From assembly GCF_000218685.1 (NCBI RefSeq), contig NW_006763297.1, forward strand, positions 890,673 through 954,672: DNA of 64,000 nt, in the 5' to 3' direction. The notes under the pieces were generated by a model. The model worked only from the letters and a program-made list of their open reading frames with translations. It searched no databases and was not told where the DNA came from. This stretch comes from Serpula lacrymans var. lacrymans S7.9 (Eukaryota; Basidiomycota; Agaricomycetes; Boletales; Serpulaceae). The position numbers and the translations under genes were made by a program. Positions 44,401-57,047 of the stretch are shown one piece after another. Position 1 is the stretch's first letter. Every line of letters begins with the position of its first letter.

Positions 44401-45016
44401 TCTGTTGCTCATACTACGACTCAGAGTCACGGATCATATTTTATTTGGTGTCCTAATAAGCATGATGACGAGAATCTAAAACTTCAAAAAGAGCGAAAAG
44501 CGTGACAGTGTGACTCGATGCACTCGTCCTGAGACGAAAGTCACCAGACGTTTTGGGAATGCGTCTGAGTTTGACTGCTTCCCAAAACGCCTAGGTTCGA
44601 GACTTGGGAACGACAGTAGTATGAGTAGCGAGTTGCCCTCGTCCGATAAATTGGGTTACTCTGGTCAGAATCTGCCAAGAAAAGAATTTATCTACAGGGA
44701 CGCTCTCGGTCGTTCCCTCAAGATGGTATATCATAGCATCTTCTCTGTTTGTTAAAAGGCTTCGTCACCATATTGTGGGTTATCACGCATAAATAGAGTC
44801 TCGTGAAAGTGATGATAGATAGGATTCCACCACCTCATCCGGAAGGACTAGTGCACTTATCATCCTAATAGATGACAAGACGTATAAGAGCACTGTATAG
44901 CAACACATTCGCAGATTACCTCACCGTCATTTCTTGCATGCTGAACAGTATCTTACACGAAACTTCCACATGACCATATGCCCTACCTTGCCACAAATCT
45001 GCAAAGCGCCACAGCT

Positions 45017-45520
45017 AAAAATGACGGGAAGGACAGATCAACTCGTGATGCGTACATGGCAATGGGAATAGAACACTAAGTTGGCATATTGTCGTTCACT
45101 CAGGTCCAGGGGACACTCTAGAAAACCTTCCACATTCAGGCGCGCAGTTTTCCAGACAAAAGTAGAAGATTTGTGCATAAGGAACCGCCTAAAGCCTTTT
45201 GTTGTCCGGGAAAGGTTGAGAAGGTCCATTGGAGATAGAAAACTCGTGATGTACAAATGAGAACTTCATTAAGGACTAGATCTGGGTGGAGGACAGAGAA
45301 TACTTACATGGCATAAAACATCCATGTTCAAGGTTGACACTAGCTCCATCTTACTACGGCGACGCCTCCCGGCACCGCTGGCCTTTGAAGATTGTCCATA
45401 CACTGTGTCTGCAGAAGGTTTGGAAAGTTTTTGACGTTTTTTCGGAGGGACTAGCGTATATCCTAGGTGTTGTGTAATAATCGCCTGGGTGGAGTCGAGG
45501 GCATGATCTTCTATGAGCAA
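45017..45520 (-). pseudogene. F-box protein, N-terminal fragment
   Basis: Starts MLIEDHALDSTQAII, with a basic stretch (GRRRRSK) and then the F-box split by a short intron: MDVLCH joined to FLSPMDLLNLSRTTKGFRRFLM. It continues SSTFVWKTARLNVEGF to about 45038 and stops. Mushroom F-box proteins of this type usually continue for several hundred residues as a substrate-binding region, which is missing here. Probably a truncated copy. Confidence 0.6.
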
Positions 45521-46150
45521 GGCCTGAGAAGCTTAAGATACGAGCGAATCAGCATTGGCCGCAACCAGTTTGCAGTGTTCGCATTCGATGTCATGATATC
45601 TGTGGGTCTCAATTGCAAGCGCTCAGTGCTCAAGATTGAGGAGCTTCAACGGCAATTCCAAATTGTGCAGCGTGTGGTCAGCGTGTCGCAGTTAGAGCGA
45701 AGAACACGAAAGTGGGTGCGTAAACATGATAGAACTGTCTGTAATGCTGGTGTTGCATCGTGAAACCGTGGGCCCAAGTTGGCTTACACTTACCCTATTG
45801 ATCAAAGTACTGTCCTGGACCAAACTCGCCTCTTATTTAGAAATAACCTAAGTGCGTTTCATCTGTAGCGGTTCATTAAGCGACAGGTTCGCCAAGTGAA
45901 TGCAAGCAAAATGTTAAGAGGTCGATATGTGCTACGTGACATCGTAACTTGGAGAACGCGGCAACATCTAGACATGAATAGCATGATACGAATATTAGCC
46001 AAGTTATAGCAAAGAGCCTCAGGTCAGCACTATATCGCCTGAAAGTAATGAATAGAAAGACTGTCAGGCTGTCCATCATTGGCCATCGCGCGGGCTTACA
46101 AGAACCCACACACTTCGAGTCGTTGCAACCACTGACTCGGGCTATGATGT

Positions 46151-47835
46151 CTATACTCTTGTTCCTTCAAGTTCACCCATGTTAGCATTCCATCTGTCTA
46201 CCTTCCTCGTCGCTACGACATTTCCCCTCCGCACCGTGGTGCGAGAAAAGGCAGGGTTCAAAATTGCTGACTGCCATCTCCGTGTCTCGTGCACTATGAT
46301 AAAATCTGCATATTCGCCGGGCTGTGGAACAAGATCCAGATCGCCACGGTCATCCTTCTGCTGGTTAATATTGAAGACTATGCCAATGGCTTCCTTGGAC
46401 GAAATGGTGACAGCACGCTGACAGCATAGAACCCAATGGTTAACGGATATACCTGTAACCACATAATGAAACCTACCAGCAGTGCCATCCAGTCGATTTC
46501 TGCACCGACTTGGAACATTCCTACTCCAAGGCTCGCCAACGTGAGTGGATCAAGAGATCCTTGAGGTGTAAAAGCATTCTCAACATTATTCACGCTCATT
46601 GCGATATGTACACCATAGATACGCCACAAGCGAGAGACGTCAAGGGAGCGGGAAGCAGTGGTGGCTCCTCGCATCATATACATATCGCTTTGAGGGAGTC
46701 CAACAAGCGCGAGTGGTAGTTCCTTCATGTCTATAGCTAACCGGTGCCATTCTTCCTCGCGCAGCAGTCCAAGGCGCGTTGCGTGCCCAACGGTTACACA
46801 TTTGCTTGACGCCGCGCGTGTCCATCCACGCGCTCGCATCTCCGCAATGACAGTCCATATAAGTGGCTGAGTGGAAGGATCGAGATTGTAGTCAAGATGA
46901 AAATCTGCATGTAGGGAATGCAATTGAGCGAGGTCGAAGATGAGTCTGATATTTTGCAGTGTCTGTGCGGTTGTTGGCTCGAAGTAAGGAGCGGAGCCTA
47001 CAACACTGACACCTGAGCGAGCTGCTGCTGCCACAAGAAGATGATAGTTTGGACCAGGAGAAGTTGCTTCAGCATCTGAGAAGAGAGGTTCTTGCGCGAA
47101 CACTGTGAGCAGACCGTAACCAACATTAAACAATCCATGTACAAAAGCTAGGCAATGGTATGGGACCAACCTGCAATTTGAATATCGCAAACAGTGGCCC
47201 ATTCTTCTGCGAGCCTCAGACCAACGTTCAGACATTCAAATTCTACTGTAGCATCAACTTCAACATGTGCGCGCATGGCCGTGACACCTGCCTCTACACT
47301 CTCACGGATTAAGCGCGCTGCACGATCATACAGGTCGCCCAAATGTAGCGGGAAAGCGGCCTTGGCTTTATTGGTGACTTGTAGCGCTTCTTTCAATGAT
47401 CTATGTATCATCGTATCCGGTTCACATATATTGAACATGACTCTGACATGGCAAATTGAGACATACCCCGAAGCTAGTTGATCACATTGATCAAGAATGA
47501 AACACTTGTCAAGGTGTATGTGGGAATGGCAAAGGCTGAAGAGAGAGCGGCGTCAGTGAATGATAAACCAGACCCATATAATACAGCAAAGAGCCATTGA
47601 ACACGCACGACGGAAGCAAGACTCCACCTCGCCCATCTATCACATCACCCAGCCATTCTTTCGAGCCTTCCCAACCGTTTTCTGCAGGAGAAATTCTGTG
47701 CACGCGCCCTTGCTGGCAAATAACGTTCCACAATTGCTTGGAAGATTCTGGATCGGAGTGGGCCAAGTGAACGTTTGTCACCACGCTCGTTTTGCCTTCA
47801 GATTGAGCTGAATGCGACAGACTGGATGATTTCAT
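46151..47835 (-). CDS. Cytosine-deaminase-like metal-dependent amidohydrolase
   Basis: Member of the amidohydrolase superfamily, closest in pattern to cytosine deaminase-like enzymes; substrate not established. Five exons fit in phase: 47609-47835, 47467-47535, 47171-47400, 46477-47102 and 46151-46417, giving 472 residues. Metal-binding HxH is in CHSHIHLDKC. Further ligands are His in ADFHLDYN and His in VTVGHATRLG. The SVNNVENAF segment carries Glu where relatives usually have Asp (NNVDNAF). The C-terminal beta domain holds PQPGEYADFIIVHE. I chose ATG 47835 (MKSSSLS). An in-frame ATG at 47919 would add 28 residues. Intact and probably cytosolic. Confidence 0.85.
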
Positions 47836-48099
47836 AGTACGCTTGTCAAGCGAATTTGACAATGTCCACCGAAATCCGAACGGGATTACTGCAAGTCCGC
47901 TCCAGTGAACAGGGCTCAATTAAAGTAGGTGAAAGTGCTATCAGCGACCTGAACGATGTGAGAGCAGGCAAAACACGCACACATCATTGTTTCTATACTG
48001 GGTCCAAAACCTCGGCGCGGAATACCACCGAAAGTTGTGAACGTCACTTCCTGATAGGTGTCCCCCACGCTCCAAATAATATAGTACACAACTAACTAG

Positions 48100-50116
48100 C
48101 CCTTACCCATCCCGTTATAGGCCTATGATTTAAAATCGAAACATGCAGGTTTCCGCAAATTCAATTGTCTGTTGAATACACACTAAAATGCCTTCTCTTA
48201 TCCTTCCTTCACATTAGGAAATTTGAAGCTTGGCCTTGCAGCGAACCCATATGCATTCACGGTGCCTAGCGAAAGGTCCATCAGTTTCGAGAATACAACT
48301 CAGACGTTGTGCCTTAGTTGAAGATGACATACTTTTGTTATTATTGGAGGAAATCCGATCTGGTCTTGCGAGGTGCGAAGATTGCCTCGGATCTCTCGCG
48401 GAGTGCTAAGGGCAGTGAAGAAAACACCATATCCTTTGTCACTTTAGTCCACCCGGGTGTGACCCTAATAGCAATACTCTGACCTTCTACACGTGCTTAA
48501 GCGGTAATCTGTAAATAGTTATAGTAAGCAAACGAATGACGCACCCTACGGCACCGGTCTTCTCATACTTGTTTGTGCAGCTTTCCGATGAACTGGCAAC
48601 GAAGCAATTGAATGAATATTTGTCAAAAGAGATTAGGTACATATAGACAGATCTCATATATCAACGACGAGACACGATAGCGAAAAAGCATACCAATCCG
48701 TGGTAACAGCTTCCATGCGAGCCGTAGTTGGTCCTAAATGGTCACTTTTAAACCCACGGGTCTGGTAATATACCGGGTTCTAAAGTACATATGTCAATAG
48801 TGATTTTCCTGTGCATTACAAAGTCGATGTGCCAATCAGTCAAAAAAGGGTTACATTACACTACACAGAAACGTACCTGTGAAAAGGTCCCAGACTCATC
48901 ACAGGAAGATCGTTTGGAGAGGCTGTCTGCGATGAGCTTGGAGTTGACCTAGAGAAAACTAAACGCGTCGGTCAACAGTAAAATTGCGCATTGCGCGGTT
49001 CCTGCATTTACTGGGGCGAGATATGCACCATAAAGTCGGTGAAAGAACCTGTAGGTTCTTCTGGAGGCAAAGACCCCTTGGTACAGTCGTCAACGAATCG
49101 TGTCGAGTTTATAGTAGGGTAAGGAGGTGAACTTCGCATTAGAACGCCTGAGGTCAACTTTAAGGACTCCGTGTCTACAGCTCCATTCCTAAGTTCCGGT
49201 AACCATTGAGATTATGCGTGATGTCTGGTGCAGCTTCCTAGCTAATTTTTTGGAGCATACGAATAAGTCCTTGTGCTCGTAAGAAAATTTAAATTAAACT
49301 GACCAACCTTAAGAAACTCGGTTACTGACATGCATAACGATCATTGCGCAGACCAGTACTACTATTAGTCACAACCTGTCGCTGAGACTTGCTGTGAGTG
49401 GACTAGTATGTTTTGTGCCCTTTATCAGGTCAATTTGAGCTGGTGTACAGTCGCCAACTGCGTAAAATGAGCTAGGTGACGAGGATTAACTGGTGTTTGA
49501 GCCACATGCCTATGTGATGCGCCACGATACGAGAAAGATACATTGTGGGTTATCAAATACACACATACCTCAATGCATACTTACCTCGACGTCAAGTATT
49601 TTGGTATCGAAGTAATTTGAGGATATAACCCAGTTCAATTTTGTTGTCTGGCCAGCTTAACGGTATTGTCGTACAATCGCAGTCGAGATGCTTTAGTGCC
49701 TCAACAAGGTATGGAGAGGACAAAGGGTTCTGTACTATTTTCCGATTTAATTGACGTTCGTATCGTTTCAAATGTAGCCTTCGCTTTGATCAGTGTCAAT
49801 GGACGTCCGAGTCAATGTCATCATGAACGGTGAGGCACGTGCACGCGTGCTCTTCAACGAGCGCGTGATCCGACGCGTTTTTACTTTGGTGTTCATTTAA
49901 GTAGTCCAAGCCCTTCACTCGAGTGAGCTCAATAAGTTGCAACACCGCGAAAAATCTGTGATTTAAATCGATACTAAACAGACACTGTGGTATCGAATTG
50001 CCATATTGTTGCCGAGAAGACAGTATACGACTCGCTGCTTCCACACGCTGACGAAACGAGGTTTGACCCGCGCAGACCCATCTCTTTCACTAACATTCTA
50101 AAGAGATCACCATAAG
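48100..50116. other. No recognisable gene
   Basis: Two kilobases with no ORF above 82 codons and no domain-like peptide, repeat or RNA gene that I can support. It may hold the promoter of the kinase gene at 50117. Confidence 0.5.
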
Positions 50117-51989
50117 ATGGCCTTATCGATTCCTAGACGAATAAATAACTATTGGCTGGAAGATTGTCTAGGATCGGGATACTCAGGTAATGTGAATTCA
50201 CCTAGTGAATCAGTGTCCACCGTCATCTCCATCTCAATGAAATCACCCAGGATCGATATTTAGAGCATGTCACATATATACAGGACAAAGGGTAGCAATC
50301 AAACTTCAAAACGTGGATCACGAGTGTCCAACAAACCGATATGAGCGAGCTTTCTATCCTATGCTACAAGGCGGAGAGGGCATGCCTACTCTATGGGCCG
50401 CGGGGGTAGAGGGAATATGGGATTTCCTCGTCATAGATCTGTTGGGACCCAGCTTGGATAGCTTATTCAGGAAGAGCGGGAAGAATAAGATGGATCTTCG
50501 AAGTGTATGTAGCATTGCAATACAACTCGTAAGCACGACAACTATCTCAGCATATCCGATCAAGCTGCCCACTCCACTTGATCACTGACCTCCGACTACT
50601 GTTTCCATCTTAGATATCGCGATTGCAAATAATGCACACCAGAGGTGTTCTACACCGCGATATTCAACTTGGCAACTGTGCCATCGGACTTTCGGCAAAT
50701 AATAAGACGATCTACATGATTGATTTTGGATTTTCTAAGCAATATATCGACCCTCATACCCGTCGACATATCCCTGACAGTAAAGCAAAACGGGACTTCT
50801 TAGGAAATTACTGGTTTACATCTGTTGGCGTCCATTGTAAAGGCAAGGGTCCGTATTTCCAGTTACCTTGTTCTATGCTGCAGCTTATGATCGTATCACA
50901 CAGTGCCCTCACGTCGGGACGACCTTGAGGCGGCGGCATTAATGTTAATACATTTGCTTACTCCCGGGGGGCTATCGTGGACACGGAACGGTGTCCCAAA
51001 GACTGATGCGCAGCACGACCGGATTAAGCGCGATAAGTTGACCGCACGACCAGAGGATCTATGTCGGGGCATCCCTGCAGAATTTGAGGAATTCCTACGT
51101 TACTGTAGGAGATTAAAATTTGCTGATTGTCCCGACTACGACCATTGGAAAGATGAATTCAAAGAGCTTGCAAATGAGCATGGATTTTCTGATATTGATG
51201 ATTTCGTATGGCCTCCTCCTCCGCCCAAGGTATGATGACAGATTTTAACTTTGCTTAGATAGTGACAGTTATGGACAGGTGAAGTCGCAGATAACAGCTC
51301 TCCATCAACCTAAACCAGGCCCAGCACCATATAATAATGCACCCAACATGGAAGAAGTACTCAATGGTCTCGCCAAACTCAATCTCAAGGAGAGACCAGT
51401 ACTGGGCGATCAGACGAACACGCTTGTTGCACTACGAAAGGAATACGGCGCGTTGCAAAAACCTGTTAAGACAGCCGTGATTGAAATTAGTAGTGACTCG
51501 GACGACAGCGCTGATCATCCAACGAACATACCTCCACCCCCGAATCGCTTCAGTAAAGCCACACAGCTCCATAATCTAGCAGCATCAGCACACAAAGCGA
51601 CAGACAATCGGACTCTATCGATGATTGTCACCGACTTTGTGGCATGCCTGCAATCAACCCGTTCGCGGATGCTCACGAAAGAAGGATTTCAGTTTTTGGA
51701 CACACTGTACAAGCAGCTGGCCGACCCTTCGGTGTTTGCCGTACCACTGCGGACTTCTCGAACACGCAGTACAAATCAGGATGTGTTCCAGCCTCCAGCA
51801 CGACATGTGAAGCTAGGAGCTCTTATAACTCTGCGGCGAGAAGTGACTACTGCACCAAATAACAGGGCACTTGCGAAGATGGTAGCTGACTTTGGAACTG
51901 TTACGAATAAAAGCAGTGGACGAACCATCACAAAAGATGGCATTGCTTTTCTAGAAGGACTGGCTGAGCGATTGAAAGCACTGAATTAG
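50117..51989 (+). CDS. Casein-kinase-1-like protein kinase with long C-terminal tail
   Basis: Ser/Thr kinase of the CK1 group. Five exons in phase (50117-50186, 50251-50528, 50614-50848, 50904-51229, 51279-51989) give 539 residues. The glycine loop LGSGYSGSIF, ATP-binding Lys in VAIKLQN, catalytic loop HRDIQLGN and DFG in IDFGFSKQY are present, as is the CK1 signature SRRDDLEA. The catalytic loop has Gln-Leu-Gly where CK1 enzymes have Lys-Pro-Asp; the conserved Lys is therefore absent, which may lower activity. The tail from about residue 300 has an acidic ISSDSDDS stretch and two related helical blocks (RTLSMIVTDFVACLQ, RALAKMVADFGTV). No defect in frame. Confidence 0.85.
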
Positions 51990-52363
51990 GGTGGTTCGGT
52001 GATAGATACTTACGAGACCGAGCTGTCACAGAGTAGTAGAGAATGGTATTCTGCTCATTATCTTGCTTAACATTTGTACGATCTATCCATACTACTCTTG
52101 TTTGTAATCATAATCCCATGGACTTTATACATACTCGGGCTTGGGGATCGTACCATTTACATAAAGCACCAGCAGTAACCCCACCATACCCTGTTCGGTT
52201 CAGCCACGTGCATTCGGCTAATACCGGTCTTAATATTTTCCCCCCAATAAATGTTGTCTGTGTACGCGTCAAAAAGGCTTTCGTTCTTTCTCCACTTCCT
52301 CTCTTCATTCCACCTTTTAAACGGTTTGATTAGACTAGGACGATTTCCTCGACGACGACGATC

Positions 52364-54213
52364 ATGACGGCTGCGTCGCAGAAAGCAACGACAGTCATAG
52401 AACAAAAGCCTGTGGTCATTCCCGACCTCACGATTAAGGACTTGTTGGGGGCAATTCCGTGAGTTTTTGATGTTTGTTCTTCATACTGGCAAGGAAACAC
52501 TAATACTCTCTTGTACCCTTAGTGCTCATTGTTTCAAGCGCTCTGCTTTCAGGTCTTCGCTCTATATGTACGTTTTTTCCATGGCGCTCGCTATTCTTCT
52601 CAGGCTACGTCTGCTGATGCTCTTTTTGACGCCTACAGCGCATGGGACTTGATTGTCATTGGAGGCATTTACAAGGCTGCTACGTTCCTTGATGCATTCA
52701 TATCTCCCGAGTTCGTGAGTCTCCCCAGCCCTTACCTGTACTCCCTCGCTCGGGTTGGCCTGTGGTCGCTGTACGGCTTCTCCACTGGACTTTTTGCTAC
52801 CGGTCTATGGGTCATCGCTCATGAATGTGGTCACCAAGCCTTCTCCGAGTCGAAGTTCATTAACAACAGCGTTGGTTGGGTTCTTCATTCTGCGTATGTC
52901 GTTTTGTCTTTGTATATCACGTGATTTTAACGCGAGCCTTTTTTTTTGTGGTGAAGGCTTGGGGTTCCTTATCATTCATGGCGCATTACACACGCCAAAC
53001 ACCATGCGTCTACGGCTCATATGACTCAAGATCAGGTCTTCGTGCCTAAAACTCGGTCACAACTCGGCCTTCCTGCTTTCAACCCCACTAAGGAAGACAT
53101 TCTTGGTGGTAGTATTAGCAACGAAGTTATGAAAGAGCTTTGGGACGCGCTGGGTGACTCGCCTATTGGGGCAACTCTTGGTTGTGCTTCATATTTGGTG
53201 AGCTTTTCACTTTCCATTTATATTTTCTGTCACCCGTGAGACATTTGTGTGGGATCAGAAATTTTGTAAACAGATATCATCTCGTTGGGGTTAGTACTGA
53301 ATATTCTTGACAGCTTGGGGGTTGGCCGGCGTACTTGATAAGAAATGCTTCTGGACAAAAGAGATACCCTTCAGGATCCAATCGTACGTAACCCATAGTC
53401 TACCTCTACCTTTGATGGAAGGCTCATGAAATTCAGACTTCAATCCTTCGGCTATTATGTTTGCTCCTCATCAATTCGAGGCTGTCGTCTTGTCCGATAT
53501 TGGTATTGTGCTATGGTTAGCTGCCGTTATCGGCTCTATATATGTGCATGGCTTCGCGACTGTGTTCCGTCTATATATCGTGCCATACTTCTGGCAAGTA
53601 TATTTACACTCGATATGTGTTCTACAGCTTATCACATACTTTAGGGTTAACCATTGGCTTGTCTTGATCACCTTCCTGCAGCACACCGACCCCCTTCTCC
53701 CGCATTACCGTCCCCCCGAATTCACCTTTCCCCGTGGTGCTCTTGCTACTCTTGACCGTAACCTCTTAGGTGGTTGCGGATCAATCATGGGTTGGTTCGG
53801 TGCACATGCTACTCATGGTATCTCCGAAACACACGTTCTTCACCATGTTTCTAGTAAGATTCCTCATTATAATGCGTGAGTGCCATCGATTCCTCTCATT
53901 TGAAAGTTGTTAAGTTCATGACTTGGGCTTTAGATGGGAGGCTACGGATGCGTTACGCAAGAGACTTCAACAATCTGGTATTAAATTGCAGGGTGCTCCT
54001 GGTGGTTGGCAAGAAGTTTATCGAGTTTTCAGGCAGTGTAAAGTAATTTGTTTTTTGTTTTTTTTCAGTGATGGGTGCTGATATCTTCCTCAGTTCGTGG
54101 AAGATGAAGGCAATGTCTTATTTTATAAGAATGCTCAAGGTCTTGCAGCTAGTCGCCCTCTCTTCCCTGATGGCAACGCCAGCGACTCTGGTGTCGAAGT
54201 AGATAAAAACTAA
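52364..54213 (+). CDS. FAD2: Delta-12 fatty acid desaturase (oleate to linoleate), ER membrane
   Basis: Converts oleoyl groups on ER phospholipids to linoleoyl groups using cytochrome b5 and oxygen. Nine exons in phase give 440 residues: 52364-52458, 52523-52567, 52639-52893, 52957-53197, 53314-53383, 53437-53593, 53645-53875, 53934-54042 and 54094-54213. The three His boxes are intact: HECGHQAF, HAKHHAS and HVLHHVSS. Multiple membrane helices are evident (VIGGIYKAATF, SIYVHGFATVF). The intron 53594-53644 must use a GC donor (GCAAGT) to join FW to VNHWLV; a GT alternative 5 bp on would break the frame. All family blocks (WRITHAKHH, RYPSGSNHFNPSA, LLPHYRPPEFTFPRGAL) are present. Confidence 0.95.
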
Positions 54214-54505
54214 GTGTCACCTAGCATTTTCATGCTCGGTAGTTTGGTTTCAAGGTACTATTAGAATTGGTCGTTGAATCGATATATCCTTGGTACGGTC
54301 GACAACAGGGGCAGACAAAGTAGCATCACATTTAATTTAGATTGTTCGGAACGGTGTTTTAAGGCCGATTTTTAGGATTCATAGTGGTAACGAGACCTGG
54401 TTATTAATGCTCTTCTTCTCACGTATACATGTATGCATCGCAAATTATCGCAAATGAAAAGAAATTGACGAGTTACGTTGACTTGTGTGAAACAATGAAA
54501 ATTTC

Positions 54506-55907
54506 TCATTCCTTGTTATCTGCGTTCATCGAGTTGTGTACTTCTTGCTGCCATAGCTGGGCAAACTCGTCGATACCCCGTCCATTACTCAGACTAATGG
54601 CTTCGAAGGGTACCATATTATGTTGGTTAGCTGGTGCGTTCCGCATTGCCGCAGGGTGAGTGGCTGAGTCAACAACACGAAGTTGTGGGCGATTGCTGCT
54701 CCCTAACTGAGAATTTTGGGCGGTGACGAATAAGGAATTCAGCTCTTCATAGGTGAATAAAAGTGGATCCGTGCGTGGAGCATAAGGGTTGAAATCGAGG
54801 ATATGGCCTCTGGACAGATCGCGGGTGAGGAGTATGTCAAAGACGTCTACCCGCCGATGTGGTTTTGAGTGGGCAAACATATATACAAAGGAGCAGGGGG
54901 ATGAATTGCACGAGAGAGAAAGGATTACAGGAGGACGCACAATCTGGACCGCCTATCCATTTATCTGAGATATTCTCCTCCCAAAACCGGTAGATAGTGG
55001 ATACGATAACCTCCCTTGTCTTCTCCTCGTTCATGAATTCATAGAATTCGTTGTCGCGTTGACAGACGCCTGTAACAAAGGAACATTTTTAGTCCTCCTG
55101 AACGGGGGCAAATGATACAAAGCAACAACAGACCTATGAGTCTGCTTTCTCTAACAAAACATCGGACCTCTCGACCGCGATCGATGGGATACCATTTCCT
55201 TAACACCAGCTCAAGTTCGTAGGCAGGCCATATATCATGACTCTTTCCTTCACAAGTAATCCCTCCTTCAACCGGTTCTGCTTCGCGACAAACATCGATA
55301 CATCCGTCAAATACAGCGGCGAGATCAAGATCATGCGAGACGAATGATGAGGATTTGAGGAGGAGGTAGACGTCTGCTGGGGATGTGCATTTGAGCGGAT
55401 GGAATGTGGACAAGAGCCACGATGCGTCCTGTGATGTAAGTGAATCAAAGGGTAATGAATGATGCGAGGCCAGCAATCGAACCTACTTTTGGCGAAGAGA
55501 AATTAAGCTTGGGAAATACGCCTCCGTACTCTTGGATTGCTTGTCTGATACGCAGGTCGATTTCTGGAAATGCAAACCGCGGTACATCACCCTCATCCTC
55601 ATCTCCGTCCTCACTGTCATCCACAAGCGAGCTCTTTGGGCACCTATTATTCGGTAGCATCAGCACATTTATCACAAACGAACATACAAGAGAAGAAAGG
55701 TCCGCCTCACGCGTTCTCAGAGCCTTCTGGGATATATATTCCGTCCGTATCGAGATACACCCGGAAAACATCGCTGAGTGGTCGGATAATGGTCGATTTG
55801 ATGCTCGATTTCGCAAAAATAGGATACCAGGATGAAAACTGAAAGGCGAGGACCGTGGAGGAGGTCAGGGCGGGGAAAATTGGGTGAGGGGGACCCAGAT
55901 CTGACAT
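54506..55907 (-). CDS. CDC123: CDC123 (D123) family eIF2 assembly factor
   Basis: ATP-grasp-fold chaperone that promotes assembly of translation initiation factor eIF2 in the cytosol. Five exons in phase (55711-55907, 55487-55643, 55134-55428, 54941-55069, 54506-54846) give 372 residues. Family blocks are FQFSSWYPIFAKSSIKSTI near the N-terminus, GGVFPKLNFSSPKDASW, LKCTSPADVYLLLKSS, ELVLRKWYPIDRGREVRCFV, GVCQRDN and ILDFNPYAPRTDPLLF. The last carries Asp and Asn expected to bind Mg-ATP. The length is usual for the family and all introns are short GT-AG. It converges tail to tail with FAD2, leaving about 290 bp between the stops. Confidence 0.93.
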
Positions 55908-57047
55908 TGTTTCTACGGTTGGTGGAACTGGAAGGCGATGAGTTTATTGTGGCGCTTTCTCTTTTATGGACGGAGGTGAAGGGTTTGTTTTCTTTGGATA
56001 TCAGTGTATGTGGATTTGTTCCATGCTAGGCACGTCAGGAAACTAGACAAGTATGACACTGCGAGCAATGGCCGAAATCCCCCGTTGCGACAGACACGTG
56101 CCAGCCCACGGCATGGAAAAAAGTCGCGCTGATGCCACAAAGTGCGCCAGAGGTGAGGGTGTTAAAATTTACCATGTACGCTACACTTGTCAATCATAGC
56201 TGTAAAAATCAAGATGCTGATGTGTGAGACCATTTCATGGAAGGCCAGCAATATTCTATGTGGTGTCCGACTTTCAGCCAAGGTGTCATAGCCGTCATTA
56301 TCCACATATTCAAGATATGTTTACTATGATGGCAGAGCGCCAAATATATGACTGTCGCACACCGTGAAATGCCACTAACCAGTTTTATGTACTCGCTTTG
56401 TATAGCTTTGATTTGTGAAGGCTGACACTGGCCTGGCCACATCATCAGCACCGCTGTGGTTTTCTTTATAGAGCCACCACTGTCGCACACTGCAATAGTC
56501 AAACCAGCAATTACATGACCTCACACTTCTCTTTATTGTAACAGAGCCTCGAATAGCAGCCTTTTCAGCCCTTTCATAATCAAACTGTATTACAAGTGTA
56601 CCAGCCTCGCGGAATTTCTCATGTGTTGAGCAGTGAAAGGATTCTTTGCGCTGATGCATAGCAGACGCGTGGTAGTTAAACCTTCGACTCACTCTGAAAA
56701 AGAAAGCACCGAAAGAACCACTCGAAAACAAAACAAAAAACAACAAACGGACGAAATAACAGCAATGAAAGTAGCTACCCGTAACTCCCTTCCGATCTTG
56801 AAATATCAGAGACTGCACCGAGGTGGTAGCTACCTGATGACCTCCCTCAACTCCGCGAGCTCACAAGGTCCCATTATCGATATGATCGAGAGGGTACAAA
56901 GGTTCTTTCTTCCTCTTTCTCCTGCCCATGACCCATGAGCCACCTTCCGTTCTTACAAAAAGCCAACGTATCCTGTGGTATGTCCCACCAATTTCGCCAT
57001 CCCACCGCACCCGTTTTATCTGGATCTTCCATACTTATCTAACTACT
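55908..57047. other. Intergenic, no supported gene
   Basis: Contains several ORFs of 65-147 codons on both strands without domain resemblance. It holds the promoter side of CDC123 and of the small gene at 57048. Confidence 0.45.

Larger units (their letters stand above)
42884..44616. mobile_element. Inverted-repeat-bounded segment carrying DUF6589 and RecQ remnants
   Basis: 42918-42960 and 44508-44550 are inverse copies (GTGTGACTCGATGCACTCGTC core, plus AAAGTCACCAGACG). The right edge GGGAACGACAG followed by TA (44617-44618) again resembles a pogo tip. Between the repeats lie two gene remnants. Whether the segment ever moved as a unit is inference. Confidence 0.45.

Noticed and set aside
53594..53640. 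Alternative GT donor (GTATAT) in the desaturase intron
   Set aside because: It would give an intron of about 30 bp or a wrong frame before the VNHWLV block.
56209..56818. ORFs of 97 and 147 codons upstream of the 57048 gene
   Set aside because: No domain, no phase-compatible splice sites and no family resemblance.
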